Source of the DNA: Zoogloeaceae bacterium
Lineage (GTDB): Bacteria; Pseudomonadota; Gammaproteobacteria; Burkholderiales; Rhodocyclaceae
DNA length: 33,710 bases
Direction of reading: 5' to 3'
Assembly: GCA_031258715.1 (NCBI GenBank)
Contig: JAIRMN010000148.1
Location: 1-33,710 of the forward strand
The notes beneath the pieces were generated by a model that did not search any database, was not told where the DNA came from, and saw only the letters and a list, made by a program, of their open reading frames with translations. Position numbers and translations under genes: made by a program. Below, piece by piece: positions 25,638 through 33,605 of this stretch; the stretch's first letter is position 1, and the number at the start of each line of letters is the position of its first letter.

Positions 25638-28079
25638 ATGGCAGCGATTAAAGACCTTCTGCGGCAAATCACCGACCCGACGCTGCGCGAGCGGCTAACG
25701 GAGGAAGTGAGCCGCTTGAGCAAAAACAAGAAGTTCGGTCTGGTATTCGAGGAACACATTCCCGAATGCACGCCGCTTTACGGCATACCTATAAAGCGTG
25801 GCCGCGCTGTTGCCCGCAAGACCGGCAAGATGAAGCAAATCTTCTCGGTCAAGAAAATAACCGGCAAGTCCGCCGTGTGCATGGACAAGGCGACCCTTGT
25901 CACAGAGATCATACCGCTTGCGGAACTTGTGTCTGTGGCGAAGTTCGGCGAGTCGATTTTCCCGTCGCTTGAGCCTATCGCCAAGGTGCGGAACGCGCCG
26001 GACGACAGCCTTTGGCATACACTCATTGAAGCCGACAACTACCACGCGCTCCAGCTTTTGGAGTACCTTTACGAAGGGCAAGTGGATTGCATCTACATCG
26101 ACCCGCCTTATAACAACCGCGAAAAAGACTGGAAATACAACAACGATTATGTTGACCCAAGTGACGCTTGGAGGCATAGCAAGTGGCTTTCAATGATGCA
26201 GAAGCGCCTGAAGATTGCTGCCCGCATTCTTAATCCTCAAACCGGCGTATTAGTTGTGACCATAGACGAAAACGAAGTTGCCCATTTGAGAACATTGCTT
26301 GATGAGATGTTTCCGCAAGCATACATTCAGATGGTCACTATCGTTACTAACCCAAAGGGTAATACCCGTGGTCGCTTTTCCAGAGTCGAGGAATACGCAA
26401 TATTTTGCTTTATGGCCAGTGCGTATGTCATTGCGGGGAGCGATTCTCTCCTCGGAGAAGTTACGCAAGCCAAAAAGCCCCGCTGGAAGGGCTTGCTACG
26501 TTCGGGTGCGGATTCGCGCCGTGAAGACAGTAAAAACTTGTTCTATCCGATTCTCATTGATGCAAAGAAAGGTCGCATCATTAGGGCTTTAGATGCATTA
26601 CCGTGGCCTGAAAAGCCTGACATCGAAGCGAAAATCGACGGATATGAAGTGGTTTGGCCTATCAGGAGCGACCTGACCGAAGGTAGATGGATGTTAAGCA
26701 CCACTACTTTCAATATGCTTCTGGAAAAAGGTTATATTTCACTCGGAAGATTTGATTCTAAAAGAAAGACATGGGGCATTTCTTATCTGAGTCAGAGTCT
26801 GCAACGGCAGATTGAAACTGGAGAAGTCGTTATAGTCTCGCGTGACGAGATTCGGAATGTAGTCGATGTGGAGTTCGCTTCTGAACAGTCGAAACAAATA
26901 ATGACCGTATGGCATAGAAGCCTTCACGATGCAGGAGCGCAAGGGTCTGATTTAGTCTCGGACATCATTGGACAGACAAGAGCGTTTTCTTTTCCAAAAG
27001 CTCTTTACTCGACAAAAGATGCCATTGCCGCAATTGTACGCAACAACAAAGAGGCTCTTGTAGTAGATTTCTTTGCTGGGAGTGGAACAACACTTCATGC
27101 CGTTAATCTTCTTAACGCAGAGGACGAAGGCAAACGTAGATGTATCCTCGTAACTAACAACGAAGCGTCTGCTTCCGAACAGACCGATTTAAAAGATTCG
27201 GGCTACCAACCGGGCGACCCTGAATGGGAAAGTCACGGCATATGTCGCTCAGTCACCTGGCCGCGCACAGAATACAGCATCCTTGGCAAACGCGCCGACG
27301 GCACAGTGCTTGCGGGCGAGTATTTCACAAGCCAGACGGTAACGAAGGAAGTCAACCGATCGTTCTATCAGCTTGGCTTTATTGAAACCCCCGCTTCGCT
27401 TACCCCAGCCGCCAAAAAGCAAATTGTCGCGCTTTTCGGCAAAGGCGTACTGCCACAATCGCTGATAGAGCCAGACAGCCGCTTTGTCGTTTCGGAGAAG
27501 CACACTGCTTCCGTGCTTTTTGACCCCGAAGCCGCCGATGACTGGCTTGCTGACCTTGAGGAGCAGGAACACATAACGGATTTTTATATCGTGGCGAGAG
27601 ATACCCGCATGTTCAACGACATCAAAGGGAAGGTTGTCGATTTGCTCGGCACGGTCACGGTTACAGAACCGTTAAAACGCCCCATGAGCGAAGGTTTCCC
27701 CGCAAACGTGGAATACTTCAAACTCGGCTTCCTCGATAAGAACAGCGTTTCGCTCGGTCAACAGTTTGCGGAAATTCTGCCGCTGCTATGGCTGAAAGCC
27801 GGAGCGGTCGGCGAGCGCCCGGAACTTGACGGTGAGGACTTGCCAGAGATGCTGATTCTGCCGCTAAACTCGTTCGCCGTCCTCTTGAATGAAAACCGTC
27901 ATGGCGAGTTTGCGGAGAAGCTGGCCGAAATTGACGGTATCGACACAGTTTACTTTGTCACGAACTCCGAAGAGGCGTTCAGGGAAATGTCGGACGGCAT
28001 CGGGATAGAACGGACCTACCAGTTGTACCGCGACTATATCGATAATTTCGTGCTTGGCGCAAGGAAGAATTCACTATGA
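25638..28079 (+). CDS. mod: Type III-like restriction-modification DNA methyltransferase (Mod)
   Basis: An 813-residue beta-class N6-adenine/N4-cytosine methyltransferase. The catalytic motif IV DPPYNN (155-160) precedes the AdoMet motif I DFFAGSGTT (477-485), which defines the beta order of type III Mod proteins. The region between them (about 180-460) is the target recognition domain, and is visibly richer in AT than the flanks. Residues 1-130 and 580-813 form additional domains, making it longer than the usual 600-700. The start is 18 bp after the decarboxylase stop. It overlaps res by 4 nt, so the pair is translated together. It should methylate the host DNA at the site recognised by the complex; the site itself cannot be predicted. 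Confidence 0.88.
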   Translation: MAAIKDLLRQITDPTLRERLTEEVSRLSKNKKFGLVFEEHIPECTPLYGIPIKRGRAVARKTGKMKQIFSVKKITGKSAVCMDKATLVTEIIPLAELVSVAKFGESIFPSLEPIAKVRNAPDDSLWHTLIEADNYHALQLLEYLYEGQVDCIYIDPPYNNREKDWKYNNDYVDPSDAWRHSKWLSMMQKRLKIAARILNPQTGVLVVTIDENEVAHLRTLLDEMFPQAYIQMVTIVTNPKGNTRGRFSRVEEYAIFCFMASAYVIAGSDSLLGEVTQAKKPRWKGLLRSGADSRREDSKNLFYPILIDAKKGRIIRALDALPWPEKPDIEAKIDGYEVVWPIRSDLTEGRWMLSTTTFNMLLEKGYISLGRFDSKRKTWGISYLSQSLQRQIETGEVVIVSRDEIRNVVDVEFASEQSKQIMTVWHRSLHDAGAQGSDLVSDIIGQTRAFSFPKALYSTKDAIAAIVRNNKEALVVDFFAGSGTTLHAVNLLNAEDEGKRRCILVTNNEASASEQTDLKDSGYQPGDPEWESHGICRSVTWPRTEYSILGKRADGTVLAGEYFTSQTVTKEVNRSFYQLGFIETPASLTPAAKKQIVALFGKGVLPQSLIEPDSRFVVSEKHTASVLFDPEAADDWLADLEEQEHITDFYIVARDTRMFNDIKGKVVDLLGTVTVTEPLKRPMSEGFPANVEYFKLGFLDKNSVSLGQQFAEILPLLWLKAGAVGERPELDGEDLPEMLILPLNSFAVLLNENRHGEFAEKLAEIDGIDTVYFVTNSEEAFREMSDGIGIERTYQLYRDYIDNFVLGARKNSL

Positions 28080-30580
28080 GAGCAACCTTATTCCCGTTCC
28101 AGGAAACGGCGCTCGCCGACTTGCACGGCAAGATTCAAAAGGCGCACACCATGTGGAGCGAAAAAGACCCGCAGGTCATTTCCCTTTCCGCGCCCACCGG
28201 CGCGGGCAAGACCATCATCATGACCGCGCTGTTCGAGGACATTATCTTCGGTCACGCCTGCGGCGTGGCGGAGCCGGATTCTGTTTTCGTCTGGCTCTCC
28301 GATATGCCCGAACTTAACGAGCAGACCCGCCTGAAAATAGAAAGCAAGTCCGACAAGTTCCGCACGAGGGACATCAAGGTTATCGACTCGTCCTTTGACG
28401 CGGAGTATTTCACCCCCGGCACGATAAACTTCCTGAACACGCAGAAACTCGGCACGGACAAACTGCTGACCGGCACGGGCGACGACCGCCAATACACGAT
28501 ATGGCAGACCCTCGCCAACACCGCGAAACGACAGCCAAAGTCTTTCTACGTTGTCATCGACGAGGCGCATCGCGGCACCTCCACGCCGCAAGCCGAGAAC
28601 AAGGCGCAGTCGATTATGCAAAAGTTCATCCGTGGCGGCGAGGAGGACGAACTTCCCATCATGCCGCTCGTCATCGGCGTGACCGCCACGCCGCAACGTT
28701 TCCAGAAACTCGTGGAGAATTCATCTTCGACCGTGCAGAAGGTCATCGTGCCGCCGGAAAATGTTATCGAATCGGGGCTTTTGAAGGACAGGATCATCAT
28801 CCACTTTCCCGAACTGGCTCTCGGCGCGGATATGACGATGTTCAAAGAGGCGGTCGTCAACTGGAAAAAGAAGCGCGAACATTGGGCGGCGTATTGTGCC
28901 CACGAGGACATTAAAAACGCTGTTCGCCCCATCCTCGTCGTGCAGGTTGAGGACGGCAGCGAGCGCGAGGCCACGCAGACCGACTTGGCGTCCTGCATCG
29001 TCACGCTTGAAGAACTGATCGGACGGAAGCTAAAACCCGGCGAAGCCGTGCATACCTTTGACAGGCATGAAACCGTAAGCGTAAACGACTTGGAAATCCA
29101 CAGTATCGGCGCTTCCCGCATCGAGAAAGACGAAAACGCCATGGTCGTGTTCTTCAAGATGAACCTTTCCACTGGCTGGGACTGTCCGCGCGCAGAAACG
29201 ATGATGTCATTTCGTCGCGCAAGCGACTCTACCTATATCGCCCAGCTTCTTGGGCGCATGATACGCACACCGCTTGCCCGCCGCGTGGAATCCGACGCCG
29301 AACTGAACAACGTGGCGCTTTACCTTCCGTTCTTTGACGAGGCAACTGTCAAAACGGTGGAGCAAGCCCTCCGCGACAGCGAGGCGGCCATTCCCGCTGA
29401 AACAGGCACGCACAAATCGCTTATCACGTTGAAGCGCGACCCGTCGTTCGCCGACGTGTTCAGCGCCATGGATTTGATGACCTACCGCGTGGACGCGGCG
29501 AGAAAGCAACCCGCTCTGCGCAGGCTCATGGCGCTTGCCCGCGCGCTTACGCAGGATAGGATTGCGCCGGACACGCGCCCTGCCACGCTAAAAAAGGTGT
29601 TGGACGAGTTTGACAAAGAAATCGCCGCAATCAAGGCATCCGGCAAATTCGATGGAACCGCCAAGGCGGTCACGGCGCTCGCGCTCAAGACGCTGACGAT
29701 TGATTACGGCGCGGATACCGCAAGTACAGCCGATTCAGAAACGGTGGCGTTGTCCGAATTCGACCTTATGAACCTATTCGAGCGGGCGGGCAAAGTCCTC
29801 GGCGGCGGTTTGCATATGGAGTATTGGGGACGCCATGCCAGCCGCGACCACGAAGACGTCAAGATTGAGATTATCGTAATGACGGGCGACACGGGCATCA
29901 TGGAGCGGCTGGAAACCTTCGCCGACAAACTGTTCAACGAACTCTATGACGACCACAAAGGCGCGCTCAAAAAGCTGAAAGAGGAGCGCAAGGAAGTCTA
30001 TAAGAAGCTGGCTCTGTCGTCGGCCATACCTATCGCGCTGACGTGGGATTTACCGCAAACTATCGACTTCTCGCTCGGAGACGATGCGCAGGCCCTTGAT
30101 CGCCATCTCTTCATCCCGATAGAAGGCGGCGATTTCAAGGTCAGCCTGAATGACTGGGAAACCGGCGTGGTCAAAGAGGAACTGAAGAATGGGGCAGTGG
30201 CGTGGCTTCGTAACCTTGACCGCAAGAAGTGGTCTCTGGAAATCCCTTATGAAGTTGCCGGTGTGACAACATCAATGTTCCCCGACTTGGTCGTCGTCCG
30301 CTCCGGCAACTACGGAAACGAGTTTGACGTGCTTGAGCCGCACGACCCCAGCCGCAAGGATAACTATCCCAAGGCGGTCGGTTTGGCGAAGTTCGCCGAA
30401 AAACACGGCGAGAAATTCGGACGCATCCAGCTTATCCGAAAGGCTCACAAATTCGGGCGGGACATTTTTTACCGTCTTGACATGAACAGGACAGAGATTC
30501 GCAATAAAGTGCGCGGCGTGACATCGAACGAGGAACTCGACAGGCTGTTCGATGAATTAGCCGCCGTGGCTGAGGAATGA
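28076..30580 (+). CDS. res: Type III-like restriction subunit: DEAD/DEAH helicase with C-terminal nuclease-like region (Res)
   Basis: An 834-residue superfamily 2 helicase. Motif I is SAPTGAGKT (38-46), motif II IDEAH (161-165), motif III GVTATPQR (201-208), and motif VI QLLGRMIRTP (390-399). The C-terminal part has FPDLVVVRSGNYG then FDVLEPHDPS (D737, D751, E754), in the place where type III Res proteins have a PD-(D/E)XK nuclease; here the usual E-x-K is replaced by LEPH. It should translocate or signal along DNA with Mod and cleave unmodified DNA. The ATG overlaps the mod stop (ATGA). A 35-bp palindrome lies 27 bp after the stop codon. Confidence 0.88.
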   Translation: MRATLFPFQETALADLHGKIQKAHTMWSEKDPQVISLSAPTGAGKTIIMTALFEDIIFGHACGVAEPDSVFVWLSDMPELNEQTRLKIESKSDKFRTRDIKVIDSSFDAEYFTPGTINFLNTQKLGTDKLLTGTGDDRQYTIWQTLANTAKRQPKSFYVVIDEAHRGTSTPQAENKAQSIMQKFIRGGEEDELPIMPLVIGVTATPQRFQKLVENSSSTVQKVIVPPENVIESGLLKDRIIIHFPELALGADMTMFKEAVVNWKKKREHWAAYCAHEDIKNAVRPILVVQVEDGSEREATQTDLASCIVTLEELIGRKLKPGEAVHTFDRHETVSVNDLEIHSIGASRIEKDENAMVVFFKMNLSTGWDCPRAETMMSFRRASDSTYIAQLLGRMIRTPLARRVESDAELNNVALYLPFFDEATVKTVEQALRDSEAAIPAETGTHKSLITLKRDPSFADVFSAMDLMTYRVDAARKQPALRRLMALARALTQDRIAPDTRPATLKKVLDEFDKEIAAIKASGKFDGTAKAVTALALKTLTIDYGADTASTADSETVALSEFDLMNLFERAGKVLGGGLHMEYWGRHASRDHEDVKIEIIVMTGDTGIMERLETFADKLFNELYDDHKGALKKLKEERKEVYKKLALSSAIPIALTWDLPQTIDFSLGDDAQALDRHLFIPIEGGDFKVSLNDWETGVVKEELKNGAVAWLRNLDRKKWSLEIPYEVAGVTTSMFPDLVVVRSGNYGNEFDVLEPHDPSRKDNYPKAVGLAKFAEKHGEKFGRIQLIRKAHKFGRDIFYRLDMNRTEIRNKVRGVTSNEELDRLFDELAAVAEE

Positions 30581-30606
30581 TTGCGCGGCAGCCAACCAAG
30601 GCTGCC

Positions 30607-30641
30607 ATCAATTTTCCGGTCGCTGGCCAGAAAATTGGAGA
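30607..30641 (+). repeat. 35-bp dispersed palindrome, copy 1
   Basis: Begins ATCAATTTTCCGGTCG and ends GAAAATTGGAGA. The arms form a 13-bp stem with two mismatches around a 3-nt loop. Copy 2 at 33514-33548 differs at 3 of 35 positions. Located just after res, it may act as a transcription-end hairpin, or be a REP-like or miniature element. Confidence 0.7.
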
Positions 30642-30735
30642 AGCGTCATCCGCCGAAATGGCGCGGGGATTGATTGATGCCGACCTGGGCGGCGACGTGG
30701 TAAAGAAACGCCTGACGCTTCCCGAACAACGCCGC
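30642..30735 (+). pseudogene. RelE/HigB-like toxin fragment
   Basis: The reading SAEMARGLIDADLGGDVVKKR followed by LTLPEQ matches the central part of a common RelE-like toxin family (…GLIDADLGGxVxKKRxALPG…). Only about 25-30 residues are present. There is no start region, no C-terminal RNase segment and no neighbouring antitoxin of the matching type. It is broken on the left by the palindrome and on the right by the HsdR tail. Confidence 0.5.
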
Positions 30736-31324
30736 ATCGCCGCCGAAAGCGCCGCGCAAATTCTATTTCGACGGCGGCCATGTGAAAATCGATACCGAAC
30801 TGGTCTACGAACTCGACGCCAACGGCAGGCAACTGCGCGTCGTCAAGCTCGCCGACTACACCGCCGAAAACGTGCGCGTCCTCTGCGCCAGCCCGGACGA
30901 CCTGCGCGCCCGCTGGAGCGACGCCCTGCAACGCGCCGAAATCATCCGCCAACTCGACGCGCGCGGCATCGGCTTCATGTCGCTCGCTGAGCAGGCCGGA
31001 CGCCCCGACGCGGACCCCTTCGACCTGCTCTGTCATCTCGCGTACAATGCCCCCATCCTCACCCGCCGCCAGCGCGCCGACCGGGTGAAAAGGAAAGAAG
31101 CCGCCTTTTTCAGCGGCCTTGCCCCGGAAGCGCGGGAGATTCTGGGCGAGGTGCTGGAAAAATACGCGATGGACGGCGAACTCCAGTTTACGCTCCCCGA
31201 CATGCTGAAAATCGCGCCCATCAACCGGCACGGCAACGTGACGGAGATTGCCGGAAAATTCGGCGGAGCGGAGCGGCTTCGCGCCGCCGTCAATCAACTG
31301 CAAACGCTGCTGTACGCGGCGTAG
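30716..31324 (+). pseudogene. Type I restriction HsdR, C-terminal fragment (EcoEI_R_C-type), copy 1
   Basis: From about 30746 the frame reads APRKFYFDGGHVKIDTELVY and onwards to the stop at 31324, about 190 residues. ELDANGRQLRVVKLADYTAE, DADPFDLLCHLAYNAPILTR and VNQLQTLLYAA are recognisable from the C-terminal domain of EcoEI-type HsdR. The helicase and nuclease domains (about 600 residues) are missing, and a stop lies at 30713. A GTG at 30782 could start a separate peptide, but no such stand-alone protein is known to me. The codon use is still regular, so the loss may be recent. No hsdM or hsdS is visible in the window. Confidence 0.8.
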
Positions 31325-31343
31325 TTTCAATGGGGAGTGTCGC

Positions 31344-31574
31344 ATGGAACGACTGGATCGCATTACCCAACAGCCCGGAATCATGGGCGGCAAAGCCTGC
31401 CTTCGCGGAATGCGCGTGACGGTCGGCACGATTATCGGACAGATTGGCGCGGGGCGCGGCGTCGATGACATCCTTGCCGACTACCCTTACCTTGAGCGCG
31501 AAGACATCCTGCAGGCGCTGCGCTACGCGGCGTGGCGCGCCGAAGAACGCGAGGTTGTGCTGGCTACCGCATGA
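31344..31574 (+). CDS. DUF433 family protein (putative antitoxin)
   Basis: A 76-residue protein with the DUF433 pattern: ITQQPGIMGGKACLRGMRV at the N-terminus followed by a predicted helix-turn-helix core (TVGTIIGQIGAGRGVDDILA) and the DYPYLEREDILQALRYAAW segment. The start at 31344 has GGGGAG about 8 nt before it. DUF433 proteins are usually paired with DUF5615 PIN-like toxins and are thought to neutralise them. Here the partner overlaps by 4 nt (ATGA) but is frameshifted, so the antitoxin may be an orphan. Confidence 0.88.
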   Translation: MERLDRITQQPGIMGGKACLRGMRVTVGTIIGQIGAGRGVDDILADYPYLEREDILQALRYAAWRAEEREVVLATA

Positions 31575-31944
31575 AGCTGCTGATCGATATGAATCTGTCG
31601 CCGCGTTGGACGGACATTCTGACCAGCGCCGGCATCGAGGCTGCGCATTGTCTGAATTGGGCGCGCATGATGCGTCAGACGCGCAAATCATGACCTATGC
31701 CCGCGTAAACGACTATGTGGTGCTGACGCACGACCTGGATTTCAGCGCGATTCTCGCGGTAACGCATGGCGAAAAACCGAGCGTCGTGCAAATTCGCGCG
31801 GAAAATGTCAATCCAGACGCCATTTGCCAATATGTCATTCTTGCGCTGCGGCAGATGGCGACCGAACTGGAAGCGGGCGCATTGTTGACCATTGAACCGA
31901 AGCGTACCCGCTTGCGTGTGCTTCCCCTGCAATCGGAAGAATGA
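31571..31944 (+). pseudogene. DUF5615 PIN-like toxin with a one-base frameshift
   Basis: The ATG overlaps the antitoxin stop. The first frame gives MKLLIDMNLSPRWTDIL then AGIEAAHC, and stops at 31690. The rest of the family sequence is in another frame: SELGAHDASDAQIMTYAR, then DYVVLTHDLDFSAIL, and GEKPSVVQIRAENV, to the stop at 31944. A single lost base near 31648-31651 (CATTGTCT where CATTGGTCT is expected) joins the two perfectly. The conserved acidic residues (D6, the HD-x-D of LTHDLDF) are all still present. Either the toxin has been inactivated by one mutation, or the assembly has an indel here. Confidence 0.85.
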
Positions 31945-31947
31945 CGG

Positions 31948-32112
31948 ATGGCAAAGAACGCTCCCGCCCTCACCCGCCGCCAGCGCGCCGACCGGGTAAA
32001 AAGGGAAGAAGCCGCCTTTTTCAATGAGATGCGGGAGAAGTGCGCCACAAACGGCGAACTTCAATTTATACTGCCCGCCATCCTGCAAATTTTGCCTATC
32101 GACCGGGAGTGA
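31948..32112 (+). pseudogene. HsdR C-terminal fragment, copy 2 (54-codon open frame)
   Basis: From ATG 31948 the frame reads MAKNAPALTRRQRADRVKRE, then EAAFFNEMREK, then NGELQFILPAIL, to a stop at 32112. It matches copy 1 over NAPxLTRRQRADRVKR and GELQFxLP, with 11 residues deleted between the two blocks. The DNA of 31963-32023 is a near-identical direct repeat of 31051-31112. It may be translated as a small protein but has lost most of the domain. It starts 3 nt after the toxin stop. Confidence 0.7.
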
Positions 32113-32169
32113 TTCAAACGGATGTGCCGGAATATTGGAAATTCAAGGCATCCATCGCTGCCCCCGCTT

Positions 32170-32205
32170 CGTCATTGCGAGGCGCGTAGCGCCGTGGCAA
32201 TCCAG
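32170..32205. repeat. Short extragenic palindromic repeat (CGTCATTGCGAGG type)
   Basis: CGTCATTGCGAGGCGC, a 3-nt turn, then GCGCC and GGCAATCCAG: an imperfect hairpin of TTGC/GCAA and GGCGC/GCGCC. Strings of this form occur as dispersed extragenic repeats in many bacterial genomes. Only one copy is present in the window; CATCGTCATTCTCCGGG at about 3554 shares only its start. Confidence 0.45.
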
Positions 32206-32278
32206 ACGGTGTTGCGCTGGCTATTGCATGAGCGGTTATATGCAGAATGAGTCAAGAGTTATTTTTGGAGATGCGAAC

Positions 32279-33292
32279 ATGAATGCAGAATTACTGGAAC
32301 AGGCGAAAAATTCTCTTGGACGAATTCAGTCTTTCGACTCGAAGACTCTTCCGAGGGAAGATGTACTTGGGACACTAAGTTTTACAGAAGCTGTCGAACC
32401 AGCAGATCAATTAATTGACCTCTACAAACAGCTTTCAATTGATGTACTGGAACAATTGCCGGACAGTTATTTACAGACAATCAAGGATCAAGCTGATAGC
32501 AGCTTTAATGTACTCAAATCAATCCTTGACTTTAACCTAGATACAGGAAACAACCCAAAGGCACAACGAGACTATTTATTGGGTGCTCTCAGAGAAAATT
32601 ATGCGCCAGTATTTGAGAGTCTTCATCCTCTTATCTCTTATTCTGTTCGCAAATCTACAGATTTTACTCGTCTGGAACGTGAGGCGCGTGCTTTCATTCA
32701 AAACATGGAAGATAGAGCAAATGCGCTGCAACAAGAATTAGAAAATAGGAGAAAAGAAGCGGATGGTATAATCGAAACTGTCCGTAGAGTAGCGGAAGAG
32801 CAAGGTGTTTCTCAGCAAGCCATTTATTTCAAAAACGAAGCGGACAAGCATGAACACGAATCAAAGAAATGGTTAACAGCAACAATTGGCTTAACCATTG
32901 GCCTTGCGCTTTATGCGGTTGCAACGCTTTTTCTTCACAAAATTCCGCTGCTTGCGCCAATAAACACCTATGAAACAACGCAGCTTGCAGTCAGCAAGGT
33001 ATTAATATTTTTGGCAATTTTCTTTTTTCTTGTTCTCTCGTCACGCAACTATCTGGCACATCGCCATAATCTCGTCGTTAATCGGCACAGACAAAATGCG
33101 CTGGTAACTTACCAAGCAATAGTCAAGGCGGCGGGTGAAGATGCAAGTCGGGATGTTGTCTTAGCAAAAGCGGCAGATTGCATTTTTGCAGCACAACCTA
33201 CTGCATTTAGCAAAACAGATGGAGCGGATAGCGGTAGCCTCTCGTTCGTTAATATAGCGCCAAACGGAATTAAGCCAACTATTACGCCATAA
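32279..33292 (+). CDS. Coiled-coil membrane protein of unknown function
   Basis: A 337-residue protein I do not recognise. Residues 1-150 are helical and polar. Residues about 160-220 are strongly charged with heptad character (REARAFIQNMEDRANALQQE, then ENRRKEADGIIETVRRVAEE), predicting a coiled coil. Two membrane spans follow: LTATIGLTIGLALYAVATLF-like (about 227-246) and KVLIFLAIFFFLVLSS (about 268-284). A soluble tail of about 65 residues ends the protein. The start at 32279 is chosen for GGAG about 9 nt upstream. The gene is much more AT-rich than its neighbours, suggesting acquisition by transfer. Lying beside restriction and toxin genes, it could be a defence or stress effector, but nothing in the sequence proves that. 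Confidence 0.8.
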   Translation: MNAELLEQAKNSLGRIQSFDSKTLPREDVLGTLSFTEAVEPADQLIDLYKQLSIDVLEQLPDSYLQTIKDQADSSFNVLKSILDFNLDTGNNPKAQRDYLLGALRENYAPVFESLHPLISYSVRKSTDFTRLEREARAFIQNMEDRANALQQELENRRKEADGIIETVRRVAEEQGVSQQAIYFKNEADKHEHESKKWLTATIGLTIGLALYAVATLFLHKIPLLAPINTYETTQLAVSKVLIFLAIFFFLVLSSRNYLAHRHNLVVNRHRQNALVTYQAIVKAAGEDASRDVVLAKAADCIFAAQPTAFSKTDGADSGSLSFVNIAPNGIKPTITP

Positions 33293-33605
33293 CAAGTGGT
33301 TTTTTTGATGAGGCACGCCTTTGGAGTGTTGCACAGCCACTTTGAAAATTAAACACATGCCTCGTCCCCTTAAATCCCTCACTCCCCTTCTCGAATTCGT
33401 CCGAAAAATTATGCGCGAATACAAAAGGTTAAACGACGCCTTGGCCGCTTGCCGGTGTTCCCCTGTGTCATGTTCCTAAAGTTTTCAGGCGATCTAGCGC
33501 GATTGTTAGTACTATCAATTTTCCGGTCGTTGACCGGAAAATTGGAGAGGGTTTGTCCATCAGAACAACTTGCTGCCGGTATTCCGAAAATGCTAGACGA
33601 TGTCG
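33293..33605. other. Gene-free stretch with palindrome, beside IS end
   Basis: A T7 tract (33303-33309 region) follows the unknown gene closely and may end its transcript, though no strong stem is seen before it. A 40-codon open frame (33357-33479, MPRPLKSLTPLLEFVRKIMR start) has no family resemblance and no ribosome binding site. Palindrome copy 2 lies at 33514-33548. The right part presumably holds the end of the IS element whose transposase starts outside the window. Confidence 0.4.
33514..33548. repeat. 35-bp dispersed palindrome, copy 2 (perfect stem)
   Basis: CAATTTTCCGGTC (33516-33528) and GACCGGAAAATTG (33532-33544) form a perfect 13-bp stem around a 3-nt GTT loop. It matches copy 1 at 30607-30641 at 32 of 35 positions, including bases outside the stem. 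Confidence 0.75.

Noticed and set aside
24183-25667. 494-codon open frame on the minus strand
   Set aside because: It is antisense to the decarboxylase gene, whose PLP motifs are intact; the minus-strand translation has no recognisable domain.
33357-33479. 40-codon open frame after the coiled-coil protein gene
   Set aside because: No ribosome binding site, no homology that I recognise, and it lies in a stretch of IS and repeat debris.
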